Assembly (NCBI RefSeq): GCF_020184175.1
Contig: NC_065532.1
Span: forward strand, 30,318,001 to 30,382,000
DNA from: Aphis gossypii
Lineage: Eukaryota > Arthropoda > Insecta > Hemiptera > Aphididae
Direction of reading: 5' to 3'
DNA length: 64,000 nucleotides
Each line of letters starts with the position of its first letter. Within the stretch, counting starts at the first letter, position 1. The translations under genes and the position numbers were made by a program. This document shows, piece by piece, positions 13,691 through 27,261 of the stretch. The notes beneath the pieces were generated by a model. The model saw nothing but the letters and a program-made list of their open reading frames with translations, was not told the origin of the DNA and ran no database searches.

Positions 13691-14742
13691 AGCTATAATG
13701 ATTCAAATAAGTCTACTTGGACTATAGCAGTAAACAAAAATATTGTTTATACCGAATCAATTAATATTATCCAACACTTAATCTTGAACTCATTGCTGAT
13801 ATTAACATTTAAATATTATTCAAAAAGAATATCGATTGCTCATCAAGTTTTGTAGTATATATAAATAAATATACAAATTAAGTATAAATGCATCATTCAC
13901 GGTCACCAGATAGGTATTTTCTTAAGAATACGAGTAAAACTAAAATTTTGATGAACAGGCAGTATACGCAATAGTGTAAAGTGTAATGACGTGGAAAAAT
14001 TTATTTTATGTATCAATAACTAAATTATTAAATCTAAGTGGATATCGCAGAGCAAGTCTCAAACAAGAACGATTATTAAACAAAAATCACAGTTTTTTCA
14101 GCTCACTATAAAACACATTTAATAGCCATTAAAACTATTAAACATAAACTCAAGATTTTTGTGATATTTAAACTGCTTAAATAGTTATGTATCGTCTCAA
14201 ATAAAACATTTATTTCAACGATTTCGTTATCGTGTTCTTACAACACTGATTAAAGGCATTTAATTCATTTTTATCAAAACTTGTGATCAGAAGAGCAGCC
14301 AATACAATGATTTACTGTATCTATTTTGCTATAAAAGGTCGTGGACAGAAATAAAGTCAATGAATCTTCGGGACTACATTTTCACACACTATCAAACGAA
14401 TTATAAACGGTAGTTTTAACCGAAGGTCGATTAGTGGCTATGGGTGAAGAGAAAATGTTAAGCTCATGATTTTTTTTTTAGATATCGAACCGACCATTGC
14501 AGGTTTCGAAGTATACGGCTGGGATCATAGACTTTACTCATCTGTAAACCAGATATGTAATGTTGTTGATGACTGTGTTGTATGACTATTCCATAGAAAT
14601 TCGTCTTATTTCAAATAAAATAAATGCACAAACAGTCAGTGCAGTAATATGAAGTTATTTGTAAATTACATGTTCATAAATAAAATTACGAGAAATAAAA
14701 TCGGGCAAAATTTTATAAAAACATTTAAAATCTCGTTAAAAC

Positions 14743-14760
14743 ATATATATATATATATAT
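14743..14760. repeat. (AT)9 microsatellite
   Basis: Nine tandem AT dinucleotides. Many shorter AT runs are scattered through the window. This is one of the longer uninterrupted ones. Confidence 0.9.
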
Positions 14761-16115
14761 TTATTCGTTACATGTATTTTTTTATTATTATTACGAGTAT
14801 ATTATTATTCATGAATCAATAAATTCTTAATCTTAACAGTTTAAAATTATTTAAAAATTATATTGAATATTCTCTACTCATTTTAAGCTTTGTGACAGTA
14901 ATATTAGTTTTTAATAATTAGAAAAAGTTCCAAAAAATGACATAATACATGTATTTTAAAATAATCAGAGTAAAAAAATAGAATAAAATTATTCAAGTAG
15001 TTATGATCATATTTAATTTAACTCGTGATGATTAATAGTTTATTTTAAAAGTATTTAAAAAAATATCGCAAATATGGAGATAGAAACATTGTTGCTTACT
15101 TATTACTCATATACATTTTTTTTTTCATTGGATAGGTACCATATTATCAATTTTGGGTAGTTACACAACAGTAAGAGTAATATTTTATTTGTTGTTGTAT
15201 CAGTTGTATGGATATGGATATCTACTATTCACACGTATTTCGGATCATTGCGTTGTTGTTATTAATTTTGGACTTAAGTTATGTTACTCAACCGAATGCA
15301 ATATACTTACACACATTTTGTCACCACGCATTGTTCTATATACAAAATTTACTGACGATAATATTATATAAAAGAGGAAATGTAAAATGCATTTTTAATA
15401 CCGGTGTATTAATGAAATTAATACGTAATAAGAATTCCCCGTGACTTTCCGCTTATATAGTCTGATGAATCGAGCACGCTCGTCACTATCATTGTTATTC
15501 TTTGGTAATACATTTTTAAAAATATTAATAGTATCTTAAAAACGGTATTTTCGAATATTCAGACTTATAGGACAATTTAGGGAGTGTCTTTAACCATACT
15601 AATTCATTATTCAAACATTCATCGCCTCATTTATTGATAATTGTAAAGCTGATATTTTTTTAAAAATAGTTTATACATCTTTACATTTTCATCTCGACAT
15701 TTTATTATATAACTAAAGATATAAATAGGTACAATTGCAAAATCAAATAGTTTTAAGAAACGTTTCTACTGTGTATTAACAGAGTGGACCTTGCTATTTA
15801 GTTTTTTTTATCATGTTGATTAAACAAGCATCAGGGATAAGATCGCGCGCTACACTATTTATGTGTATACCTACATATATTTTTTTCATATGACTATTAC
15901 GCTGAAAACCTATTCATATAGTAAAATTGATAGGAACGTACAATAATTTTATTACTCGTTAAAGTACATCTCGCTTTATAGAAACGTTTTACATAAAAAA
16001 CACATGAACTTTTTAACCTGTTAAATGGTCAGGTGGTGTCACTATATAACGGTCAAAATATTACGCTCTAAAAACAAAGAGACTTTACAACCCAATTAGT
16101 AAGTTCTTTTCGGTG

Positions 16116-16139
16116 TTCGGTTTAACACGTCAAACCGAA
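16116..16139. repeat. Short perfect hairpin TTCGGTTT...AAACCGAA
   Basis: Two perfectly complementary 8-base arms, 16116-16123 and 16132-16139, flank an 8-base loop. The arms hold several G/C pairs, unlike chance palindromes in AT-rich DNA. No function can be assigned. It might be a protein-binding palindrome or the remnant of a small element. Confidence 0.5.
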
Positions 16140-17418
16140 ATAATATGACGGGTGAAAGTTGCTTATATTTTATTTATTTTTTAAGTTTTTTTTAAATAAT
16201 ATACTAATAAGCAATAAAAATAAATATAAGTAAGCCACTAAACAAGTTTTAAAATTCAAATTATAGATTTATAATTTCAAAGTTTTTACAACAATATTTA
16301 GACATAAGAAAAGTTTTTATTTTTCTTGACATATTATGAGTTTAAATTTAATGTATTGATTCGATAATATTTTAAATATGTTACAGGACTTTCCATATTT
16401 ATAATAATGATATGTATTGTACAGCATTATTAAATAAAATATTATATTCTAGATGTTTATGCATATTACACTTACACATATTTATTTATATACCAATATA
16501 AATTAATATAATATATAATAGATATAAATAAACCTAAAATTTTAAAATACCAATAATATTACAATAAGGTTTCAAAACAATGTGAATAATTAATATTTTA
16601 GAAACTATGTTGATAAATGTATTATGTATTTATATAATATAAAAAATTGTCTAACTGGATAGTTTTAAATTTAAAAAAAAAAGATTCAAAATATATCAGT
16701 TTGAATTAAACTATTCTCATAGTTATCAATTATTATCCAAAATATATTATTTTTTATTATTGAATAATTTTACGGTATCACTTTTTTACAAACTCGTAAA
16801 TTAATATTTTAGTTGTGCATAAAACAACAACTATTTAAATAATTTGATCCAATTTTTTCGTATGTTACAATAATATGTTGTAATTAAAAAATAATAATAT
16901 TTGATTAAAAAGTATATTTTAAAATAAATTGATGTGATAGAATAATTGGAATGTAAACAATATTAATTGTTTTTAAGTGAACTTAAAAAAGAGGCATTAC
17001 TTCAAGTTGCGTACAATTAAATATATTATGTGATAAAAATAAAAAACTTTTTTTGAATAAAATAAATATAAATAGAGTATGTTTCGATCAATACGTGTGA
17101 GCTGGAGCTCATAAAAATACAATAAGACGTTAGATAAAAAAATATTTTTATTGCTTATTAGTCGGTCAAAATGGACATACCTTTTTTTTTTAACCAAAAT
17201 CGAAGTATAACTATTTTTTATTTTATTTTATTTTGTTACAATATAACAACATCGTATATACGGGTTCCACGTTACCCGCAATGAAATTTCTAAAGAAAGT
17301 ATCACTATTACCAATTGTAATAATATAAATATTTTTACTTGAATTCACTTGCAATATCCGTGTGTTCGCCTTGCCTTCCGACATACGATCAATTACTGTT
17401 GAATTTGGTTCAAAATAT

Positions 17419-17438
17419 AAAATAATAATAATAATAAA
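17419..17438. repeat. Short (AAT)n microsatellite
   Basis: About six tandem copies of an AAT/ATA trinucleotide in AT-rich DNA. A simple repeat of no evident function. Confidence 0.75.
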
Positions 17439-17854
17439 ACCATACGTGGTATGAAAATATTTCTGGTTAACGGAATGGATACTTTCGGAGCTCCATTTAT
17501 CACAAACTCGTTAAAGTGTCGACGATTCGACGGTCAATGTCACATGGCGGTGTCGTCCGAAAATAATAATATCAATATACATCCGATATGTATTTATTTT
17601 TTTTTTTTTAATATCAATCGTCTTCTTTTCTGACAGCAGGCCACCCTATTGAATGGCTATATCAATTATTATGGTATATTAATATATTATATACTACATA
17701 TGTACAGGATTTCTCAGCATATTTCTCCCTTCAACAATAATCTTTTCCAATTTGAAATATGACATTTGAAAATTGTAGTTTCGTTATATATGTATAACCA
17801 AACTTGAAGTCAAAAAAATAAATATATATATTATATATCAAAATGAAAAGTACC

Positions 17855-18600
17855 TACTGTTCGGTACGGTATGCGCACACACACAATTTGCGCTCCGGTG
17901 CACTGTCGTGTGTTGTCGTCCGCACAAGTGTTTGTGATTTCCATCGTTTAGCGCGGCGATGAGCTTTCTTCACGTCCGCCGGACAGCCGCCGTACGTCGT
18001 CACTTATCAACTAAAAAACTCGCGTACAATATTTTGTTTTTTATGGCTGTCCGTCGTCATTGTCGTAAACCCACCGCTATCCAGTGCGCTCCAGCCATTT
18101 TCGGATTTTCATCATGACTCGCCATGTATGCGACTTGTTGTTGACCATCAGTGTCCAGCAACGGACGTTTTGTTTTATAAATCTGTTTGTGTCGTCGTCG
18201 TCCGTCCAATTTAGGTAATACGACCCGTCGTTCACGGCCATATTATGCGTTTTGGTTCCTGCACGTCCGTTCGCCCGTTCGTATTCAATTTTTCGTTTTA
18301 TTGTTCTTCGTCGTTTTTTGCTGCGTCCTACTCCGGCGACAACACCTTTTACCCTTAGTGGCTCGTCGTATTCTGTCGATCTGACATTTTTGTCACAAAG
18401 CTTACCAGCCGCCGAAGTGTAGTTTCAGCGCCGCCCTGAACTACGCTCGACCTGTGCGATACCGGCGCAAACGTAGCCCACCCGGTAACCAGCAACATTT
18501 CAACTGGTCCTTCCGTCAGCCGTCATTCACCTTATTATCATCAACCGCGGTTCCGGATTCAGGTCCGATCAGGTCGTACACAATTTTATACACCTTTGTA
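17855..18600 (+). promoter_or_regulatory. CpG-rich island, candidate promoter and 5' untranslated exon
   Basis: This is one of the two most GC- and CpG-rich stretches in the window, with many CGTCGTCGTC-type words on the plus strand, a composition I associate with aphid 5' untranslated exons. Several short upstream-type reading frames occur, the most notable at 17959-18117. Sequences such as CAGGTCCG near 18561 could serve as splice donors, but none is convincing. The plus strand is favoured only by the purine/pyrimidine bias and is uncertain. The gene it would drive is not identified in the window. It could start a gene extending to the right or be an alternative promoter of a gene sharing the 32.3-kb island. 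Confidence 0.45.
17959..18117 (+). CDS. Small ORF of 52 codons in the CpG island, uORF or N-terminal exon
   Basis: The frame begins MSFLHVRRTAAVRRHLSTKK and ends at a TGA at 18115-18117. The first ~40 residues are rich in arginine and lysine and contain no acidic residue, like a mitochondrial targeting peptide. That composition could also arise by chance from CG-rich untranslated sequence. I do not recognise the protein. The likeliest explanation is an upstream ORF in a 5' leader. A first coding exon spliced before the stop is the alternative. Confidence 0.15.
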   Translation: MSFLHVRRTAAVRRHLSTKKLAYNILFFMAVRRHCRKPTAIQCAPAIFGFSS

Positions 18601-19584
18601 CTTTTTCATTACGCATATTGTCGCGGTAATATTATTTATCTCCTTTTTTTTTGGTGTCGATCGATCTATGATCGATCTATGATCGTATTATTCTATGTTT
18701 ACTAACCCTAGCGTTTAAGAAATATTAGCTGTAGTATGGCAATACATTTCTTTTCATATCATTTCATTATCAAAAACATTGTTATTTTCTTTCCTATCTC
18801 ATCTATACCTATATAGTCCACTTTCAAAAGGTTCGTGTACAACCCAGTCGCACGAGTACCTACTTGAAAGTCTAAAATAATTTATAATTATTATTATTTA
18901 TTTATGTAAATATTCTTATACTTGAGTTAGTAATGTCCATTTATTATTATATATAAATTGAAATGTATATAATATATATACATATATATTAAAATGTGGA
19001 AACATAATTTTGTAATAGGCGGATGCATACGCACACTGACAATTACAAACTGAAGTACCTGTAAAAAAAATGAAAAATTTAATTTTAACATTTTCCACAC
19101 AATAGAATATTTTAATATTTTACATTTTCATTTATATTATAGGAGCGCAAAAAAAAAATAAGGGTAAAATTATCATTATATAATTTAATGTTCTCAAGTC
19201 TGTGGAATATAATATAATTATCTATGATAATATAATATTATATAGAAACATATAAAAAAATGTGATTTAAATCCATACTATTATATAATGCGTATATTAT
19301 ATTCCGTTCTGTTAAGTGGTAATTCCACGAAAATAGAATATATATGTATACATATTACTATAGTAATATGAAAAGCTATCTGCTGATGTTTCAAAACTTC
19401 TACTTATTAAAAATATAACAATTTCGCGTGAATAATATTTTATATTTTACATAAATTTTACTGTAAGAACGCACGATAAATATTAAAATCATTTGTTTAT
19501 AAATATTATTCTGTAAATCAATAAATAATAAAAAAAAAGTTATTTATTTAGATATTATATTATAATTGAAAAAGTCAACTTTTT
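18601..19584. other. AT-rich sequence, no gene seen
   Basis: It contains a tiny tandem repeat (11-base unit ATCGATCTATG, about 2.5 copies, 18658-18685) just after the CpG island, then plain AT-rich DNA up to the long repeat at 19585. No exon is recognisable. Confidence 0.5.
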
Positions 19585-20848
19585 TAGAAACTGAACGAAG
19601 TGATGAATGTATTAATTTTACAATGTGTGTTTTTTTTGTGTGTCTGCGTACAGCATAACTTGTCAAATTAATGCTTCAATTTAAAACTTTAGGGGTGGTT
19701 TACAATGGCAAAGTGAATATCTTTGATGCATTATAAAGGTCAAAAGTAACCAACAGTTTTCAAAAAATTCGAGAAAAACAAAAAAATAAGTGACGAAAAA
19801 ACGGTAATTTTTACGCAAAACCAATTTTTTCATATGGTTGTTACTCAAAAACTAATCACTGTAAATACTTGAAAATTTCACCAAATGTTTATATAAGTAT
19901 TATCTATATACAGTTAAATTTTTGATTTGTTTTAGCTATTTATAGACAATTGAAATTTTCGATTTTCTAAGAATTTTTTTTTTTTTTTTAGTGTCGATAA
20001 TATCTTGAAAATTTAATATACGGTTTCTTATGAGTTTTTCTTATTGAAGTTAAAAAAAAAAAATCGCTAGTCGAAATGTTTGTGTGTATATCTAAGGTTA
20101 AAAAATTCAACACTACGTTTTCCTTCAAATAGCTCATTCAAAAAAAAAGAGCAAGCTCGAAACATCATTATTGGATAAATTGTATATGCGCTTATGCGCT
20201 TGAATTTCAAATTTTTACGAAATTTCGTAACGATAACGGTTTATTCTCAAACGATTTTAAATATTTGTTATTATTCAAAAAGTATAAGTCGTACTTGAAA
20301 ATTTCACTAGTTATTTAGATTGGCATTTTCTTTACATGATTTAATTTTCAAAATATTTTGCTAACTTTAAGGCTATTTATAGGCATTTGAAATATTCGTT
20401 TTCGTTTAGCCTTTTTTTTTTTTATAAATATCGATAAAATTTTTTTGGCTCAGTCAAAATACTTGAAAATTGAATACGAAATTCCTCATAAGATAGTCTT
20501 ATAGTGATTCAAAAATTATATGAATACATAGGCACAATTTTTTTTATTAGCATTTGAAGTTCAAATATTGACAACAATTCGTCAACATCATGAATATATT
20601 TAGCAAATTATTTTGTAGGTTTAATTCATAAAAATGTTTGAATAAGTAGCTAAGAGTTAAAAATGTAATACACGATTAAACCACGTTTTTTATCAACCAC
20701 TGGTAATTTTATCCTAGGCTGACTACGTTGAGAATCGTAGAACTATTTTTCATATACAATTATACCTCTCATTGGATTCAAATTTAATATATAAATTATA
20801 GTGACCTACTATACAGCATAGATGTATCCACTTCACCACTCTTTTTTA
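19585..20848 (+). repeat. Long interspersed aphid-type repeat, copy 1 (shorter)
   Basis: It starts with CTGAACGAAGTGATGAATGT and ends past TCCTAGGCTGAC, CATTGGATTCAAATTTAA and a T-rich tail. The same landmarks appear in the same order and orientation in copy 2 at 21635-23322. The interior is noncoding and built from related modules with recurring phrases such as GTGTCGATA, ACTTGAAAAT and TTATTATTCAAAAAGTATAA. Here the TCGATA landmarks (19994 and 20431) are 437 bases apart rather than the ~548 of copy 2, so one module carries a deletion of about 111 bases. I see no transposase or reverse transcriptase, so it is probably non-autonomous. The class is unknown. Confidence 0.75.
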
Positions 20849-21634
20849 TTGTTATCGCTATTATGGTTACGCCCATGTGCACAAATAAATACGTTAAACA
20901 AACATTATATATCTATTTTATAATGATATTTTAAATATTGTTTGGTTTTAATGACAATTTTGAAAAATAAATAATTTAATATTGATTGGTTTTGTGCAGT
21001 TTAATTTTGTTCAATTAAACAAATGATTAAGCATGTTATGATATATTGTTTTTTTTTTTTTTTTTGAAATAACGATCTTACTATAGCGTTTGTTCTCACA
21101 CATTATAAAAAAAAAACTTACACTATGCAGCCAACTAAGTGTACAGACAACCCTTCGTTCAATCATCTAAAGTCGAATTTTCCACTGGTACCAATATAAT
21201 CAACAAACTGTGTTATAATAATATAAGCCCAGTATATAATATTGTACTCAGAACGCTTGAAAAACAATTCATTTAGTATCGTCATCGCAATGCCTAAATC
21301 CTGAGATCATATAAACTTTTATTCTATTACCGAAATGCTTCATTGCATTGATCCCGTAAACCATACCGCATAAAATACTCTATTTACCTCTCCCGTCCAA
21401 TACCACACACAGGAAGATTTACCATCTAAATCTATTGACCTCGCACCATATGCAGTCTTGGACGTATCACTACACTATCCGAGTTTATTGATATTTTCGA
21501 AGCTATTTATGCTATTAATATTTTCTTCTTTCTTTCACACAACTATTGTTTATTTCTACATTTTTAACAAATTGACAATTATTATTCGTTTTATGTTTTT
21601 CTATCACCCAAACACGCTAGTATAGTATATCATT
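20849..21634. other. Spacer between the two long repeat copies
   Basis: About 790 bases with no recognisable gene. A slightly less AT-rich part (about 21280-21480) has no frame that I recognise. The spacer shares nothing obvious with the flanking repeats, which suggests two separate insertions rather than a simple tandem duplication. Confidence 0.4.
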
Positions 21635-23322
21635 TTAGATTCTGAACGAAGTGATGAATGTATTGATTTTACAATGATGTGTGTTTTTTTTTTTTTTTTT
21701 TTTTGTGTCTGTGTACAGCATAACTAGTCGAAATAATGCTCCAATTTCAAACTATGGGGGTGGTTTCCGATGTAAAAGTGAATATCCTTGGTGCATTATA
21801 GAGGTAAAAAGTTAACATTTTCCAACATTTTTCAAAAAAATCGAGAAAAACCAAAAAAAAATGACGGAAAAAAGGGAATTTTAACGCAAAACCAATTTTC
21901 GACCAAATCGATTTTTTTTATGGTTGTAATTCAAAAACTAATCACTGAAAATACTTGAAATTTTCACCAAATGTTAATGTCAGTGGTATCCGTATATAGT
22001 TAAATTTTCAAAAAATTTTGACTTTTTTTGAGTTATTTATAGACCACTGAAATTTTCGATTTTTTTGAGAAATTTTTTTTAAAGTGTCGATAAAAAATTT
22101 TTGGTCATCCAAAAAGTTTTGAAAATTTAATACAAGGTTCCTTATGAGTTGTTTTTAATGTAGCTAAAAAAAATTAAAAATCGTTAGTCACAATTTTTTT
22201 TTATAAGCGTTTTTAGTTCAAATTTTTACGAAATCTGTCGAAAACGCGAAAATTTGCAAGTAATTTTGAAGTTGAAAAATCATAAAAATTTTTTCTTTTA
22301 TAACTAAGTTTTGAAAATTTGGTACAAGGTTTTCCATACATTTTTCTTCAAATATCTGTAAAAAAAACTCTACCGGATTCAGACAAAAAATTTTTATGAG
22401 TGTTTGAAATTTAAATTTTTACAAAAACCGCGTTAAATAACAGTTTAGCCTCAAACGATTTTTGATATTTGTTATTATTCAAAAAGTATAAGTCGTAGAT
22501 ACTTAAAAATTTTACCAGTTATTAAGATTCGCGTTTTCTTTACGTGATTTAAATTTCAAAATATTTTGACTTTTTTTGAGCTATTTATAGACAACTGAAA
22601 TTTTCAATTTTTCTGAAAAAATATTTTTGAAGTGTCGATAAAATTTTTTTGGCCCTATCAAAATACTTGAAAATTTAATACAAAGTTCCTCATATGTTAT
22701 TCTTATAGTGATTAAAAAATTATAAGAATACTTAGGCACAATTTTTTTTTATTAGCATTTGAAGTTCAAATTTTGACGAAAATTCGTCAAAATTATGAAT
22801 ATTTGCGAAATATTTGAAGTTGAAAAATCATAAAATTTTTTGTGTTTATAACTAAGGATTAAAAACACAACACTAAGTTTTCCATAAGTTTACCTTCAAG
22901 TATCTATAGAGAAAACTCGAAGCATCATTATAGGAAAAATTTTAAGTGCGTTTGAATTTTAAATTTTAACGAAATAGCGTAACGATAACGATTTATCCTC
23001 AAACGATTTTAAATATTTGTTATTATTCAAAAAGTATAAGTCGTAGATACTTGAAAATTTTACCAGTTATTAAGATTCGCGTTTTCTTTACGTGATTTAA
23101 TTTTCAAAATATTTTTTAATATAAGCTGGTTTTTTTAAACCACCTTTTTCACCAACCACTAGAAATTATATCCTAGGCTGACAAATCATCTTCGTTCAGA
23201 ATCGTTTTTCGTATACAATGATAACTATCATTGGATTCAAATTTAACACTCCTATAATATATAATAATGATCCATACGGCACCTAATGTACAGCAGAGCG
23301 GTACTCACTTGCCCACTTTTTT
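21635..23322 (+). repeat. Long interspersed aphid-type repeat, copy 2 (longer), with inverted ends
   Basis: The element opens with GATTCTGAACGAAG (21638-21651), and its exact reverse complement CTTCGTTCAGAATC lies near the other end (23190-23203), followed by a conserved tail (CATTGGATTCAAATTTAA and a final CCCACTTTTTTT). The interior is a tandem array with a 548-base period. GTGTCGATA occurs at 22084 and 22632, GTTGAAAAATCATAAAA at 22271 and 22819, and TCAAACGATTTT at 22451 and 22999, all exactly 548 apart. About two units are present. There is no open reading frame of note. It may be a MITE-like or satellite-carrying mobile element. The family name is not known to me. Confidence 0.8.
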
Positions 23323-26300
23323 TAGGTATTATTTTGGATGGATTCTGTGGTTCAACTAAATTCGTTTAGAAGAAATCTATTATTTCGTCTTTGGAAAAAT
23401 ATTACTCATCTCATTGAACAAAGATAATTCTATAAGTGAAAAACATTCTTAAAACCATACTTGGATGTTTAAAATTAATTTTATTTTTATCGAATATTAA
23501 GTTTAAATAGCTTGTCTAGAAATTTCTCAGAAAAAATATTATACGAGTAGATTGTTTTTTAATAATTAACATCTTAACCCATTTGGATTGTTTTCATTAT
23601 TATTTTCAGTAAATTCCGTTTTCATAACAACTCTTTTAAAAAAAAAAATTACATTTTAATGAATATCAATAATACACAAATGAACTGATTTAGGTATTCG
23701 CGTTTACTTAATTTTCTTTTGAAAGCACTTGAAAAAGTTTAATTAATTTATACTATCTCAGTAAAATGAGAAAATGCTTGGCTTTACAGTGTTTTTTTTT
23801 TAAAAATATTTTGTTTTTAATTATTTTAATATTCATAGAATGTTTCACCAGAGCTGTAACATTCTTCCACTAATTCTTTATTGATTGAAAATTAGATACA
23901 AATCAGCTATAACAGATGGTACTTTTAAATTTATTTTATGTGAATTTCTATATAGTTGTAGAAGAATGTTGAAAACTACAGAAAATCAATTATATTCTTG
24001 GCAACCCTATTTTTAAACTTCCTTAATCTTGTTTACTTTATTGGAATTTAATTGTGAATTTTGAATAGGTCTCTTATCTGAGTATTAAAATTTTTTAGGA
24101 AACATAAAAAGCTGTTTTCTATTTGAAAAATTTTACTTGTTTTAGCAATAATTTGATTTTTAAAAGTATAAACTATACCTACTGTACCTACTGTTATATA
24201 ACGTTATATCAATGTAAAATACATTTTAGAATATTTTACTAAAAATATTGTGTATAAGATTTTAGAGATAAATTCTTTTTAAAATCTATAAAAAGATGTC
24301 TGTAATTTAAATATTGAACTAAATATTGGCACTTTATATTTATAAAATAGGTATCTGTTTAACACTGTACACGTAAAAAATTTGGTTAAGACTAATTTGA
24401 TAGCAGAATGGATCTAGATATGCTCTTTTTGAAAAATCAAAAGAGAAATTGTTTTATTTTCTGTGGAGGTAAAAGTCAATATCAACTTCTTATTCTATTA
24501 TGATATTAAATTATCGAATCATATATCGTACTTTTAAGATCCTCTATAACACCATGCATCTCGGTTGTCTGTACACAAATGAAAGAATTATGACGTTATT
24601 GACTAATAATAACCTCCATTATATTACTCTTTCTCATATTAGAATCATAAGTACAAAATTATAAATTACTTAATATACAGTGTACTTCGCTAAGTATGCT
24701 CACTCCACTATAACCATTTAACAAGACATAAATTCAAATTCTGATTATTGGAATTAGTAGGTACCTATACTTAAAAACCACATTTAAGAAACCTCAGTTT
24801 TTACTTTAATATGAACAAGTATTCTGTAACGAATTTGATTATTTTTATTTATTGAAAATGTTGATGTATGTTTTGAATTATTTAACTTTATTTAGGTACT
24901 AAAGAATAATAAAACTTGGCTAAAATTGATGTTATAATATAATACAATTTATTAAAATAAATATAATATTTAGACTAGTTGTTATTATATCCAAACAATT
25001 TTTATAAATTATATGTGTGTAATAGTTAATTCTATTATTACTATAATATTTAAATTATCATAGCTTCTATATCTCCTATAACTTATATCGCATGCAAGTA
25101 TTCTTAAAATATTCATTTAAAATTTAAAATATGATAAAATACTCGTTAAAAATTCATTTATATACATTAGTCTTTGAAAAAAAATACAGAAACAACTTGA
25201 TTCTAAATTCAAAACTTAAATAAATCTATTTTTAAAGAAAAAAAAATTTGGTTGAAAATTCTTGGTGAATTACAAACTTTATAAATATCCATTGAAAACT
25301 TCACTTTTTTTTTCCTGAGTGTTGGGTGAGTATCGTCGAGTGCATGCATACTATTCTGCATCAGTCTTACACCGTTTTATTAATCACTATATGTCCTTAA
25401 CTTCTGTATTTAGTTAAAGTTTGAACCATTGTCTCAGAAACTCTTTTAGTGAGATTTACCAAATAATGGTGGTTACCAAATATTCATAAGCATACGCACA
25501 AAACACCGTGCAATATCTATTATAGTTTTACGCTTAGCTATATTGTCAACAGAGAGTCGAGACCGAAGTCATTAGTAGGTAATTGCTACTGCAGTTATTT
25601 CAACAATAATTAACAACGTTTAATTGCACTGTTTTGTTGTTTGGCCGTGACCAGAATTTGCTGCAGTAGATACTTATATAAATATTATTCAATGATACGT
25701 ACAATATGAAATATATTTTTATTTTATTTAAATATTCAAACCTAATTTTCTACCAACATTTTTCATGGACCATTCTTACAATTCATTCGAATATTAGTTG
25801 ACATTACGCATTTTATAACAAAAATAATTTTTGCAATGTAAAAGTTATTATATTTTTAAAATATTACCTATTCAATTTTAATTAGCTCTGTAGTGTAATT
25901 AGTAATTATACAAACTATTTAAAGTAATTTGATATTATTATAGGTACCAACTATTTAGTTAATTTTCAACTAATATGATGATTACCTATTTTATCCTTTC
26001 GATCGTATTTATATATAATAGTTTTGACACTTACAATTTTGTATTTTTCACAAAATTACATGTTGAATCAAACAAACGTAGATAAGTTGTAAAACAATTA
26101 TGCGTTCTACGATAAAATTAACTTACATAATATTATTATTTCCATTATTTGTTTTTACTGTTAACTAAAATACAGTTCACAATTAACAATAAAGTGTACA
26201 TAAAATGTAATGAGATACAATTTTAATAAATGCTAACTAAGAAATAATGTAAATCACCAGACTGGTTTTATTAAATATATTATGAAAAACCATTAAAGAA

Positions 26301-27261
26301 TACGATTGGTTAAAACCACCATGCTGGCTCAAAATACATTATTTCTTTAACGCTACTTTGCAATATTAGGTACTATATGCTTCATGACGTAACTAATACA
26401 AAAATGTATTAATACCACATATTAAAAGGACAATCAAAAATAAAAATAATTATATTTGTCTGTTCTATAAATTAATGATATCGTATAAATGATAAATCAT
26501 TTTCGAATTAATACAATAATATTATATAAAAAAAATGTAGGAATAAAGTGAATTAGCGTAAAGCAGGACTATATTTTCTAGGAAACGGTTTTCTAACATT
26601 TTTTTTTTTTTTTGCACAATTGGTTACTAAATCTGTATGCTTAGCAAAATAATTCAATAACATGTCGGGAGATTCATCGTTGATTAGATTTTCCTTTTGA
26701 AGTTTAAGAAATATAAACTTTATGGAAGCAATTTTCTTATTCTGACGTATTGCTGTTTATTGGAGTAACTTCAATTTTTTATCCTTTAGTTTTACTTAAT
26801 TTGATAATTGAGAAAGACCGTGTTTTAAAAATAGTCGTCTGGGAGTATCGTAATAATCAAAATCAAAAGCAGCCACAAATGAAGAAATTTAATTTTTCTA
26901 AAATGCATAAAATCATATTATAAACAAATTAAAATAGATAATAAAGATAAAAACAAATACCGGTACAGTTGTACACGATTCATCATGTTTAGATTTATTC
27001 ATCATATTTGAATTCTCAAGTGTTAGAGGCATCTCTCCACATTTCTTAATATTATCTACATTAATGGTACAGACTACACCTTTTTAGACATATTCAAACT
27101 TGAATGCTTAGATTTTAAAATAGATATTTCACATTTATTAACATTAATAGAAATCTATAAATTAAATTGTTAAATAATAATATTATTGTTTAACAATTAA
27201 AACAGATTATACAACCAATTATTATTACTTGATCTTTGAGTTCCTGTTTCCTGCCTGTGCT
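23323..27261. other. AT-rich sequence, no gene seen
   Basis: No exon or mobile element is convincingly recognised. A stretch around 26600-26900 preceded by a long T run could be an old minus-strand retroposed fragment (the T run would be its poly-A tail), but its translation is not identifiable. TAGGTACC occurs twice, near 24758 and 25941. Confidence 0.45.

Larger units (their letters stand above)
13691..17239. other. AT-rich sequence, no gene seen
   Basis: No exon-like segment is visible. It contains a short AT microsatellite (14743-14760) and a perfect 8-bp hairpin at 16116-16139. The frames at 15153-15444 and 16997-17197 are AT-driven and resemble no known protein. Confidence 0.5.

Noticed and set aside
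18187..18705. Two plus-strand frames of 65 and 83 codons in the CpG island
   Set aside because: Arg/Phe/Val-biased composition follows the CGTCGTTTT-type leader sequence. No family features and no supporting splice pattern.
26580..26900. Possible retroposed copy with a T run as reverse poly-A tail
   Set aside because: The translation in all minus-strand frames is full of stops and unrecognisable, and T runs are common here.
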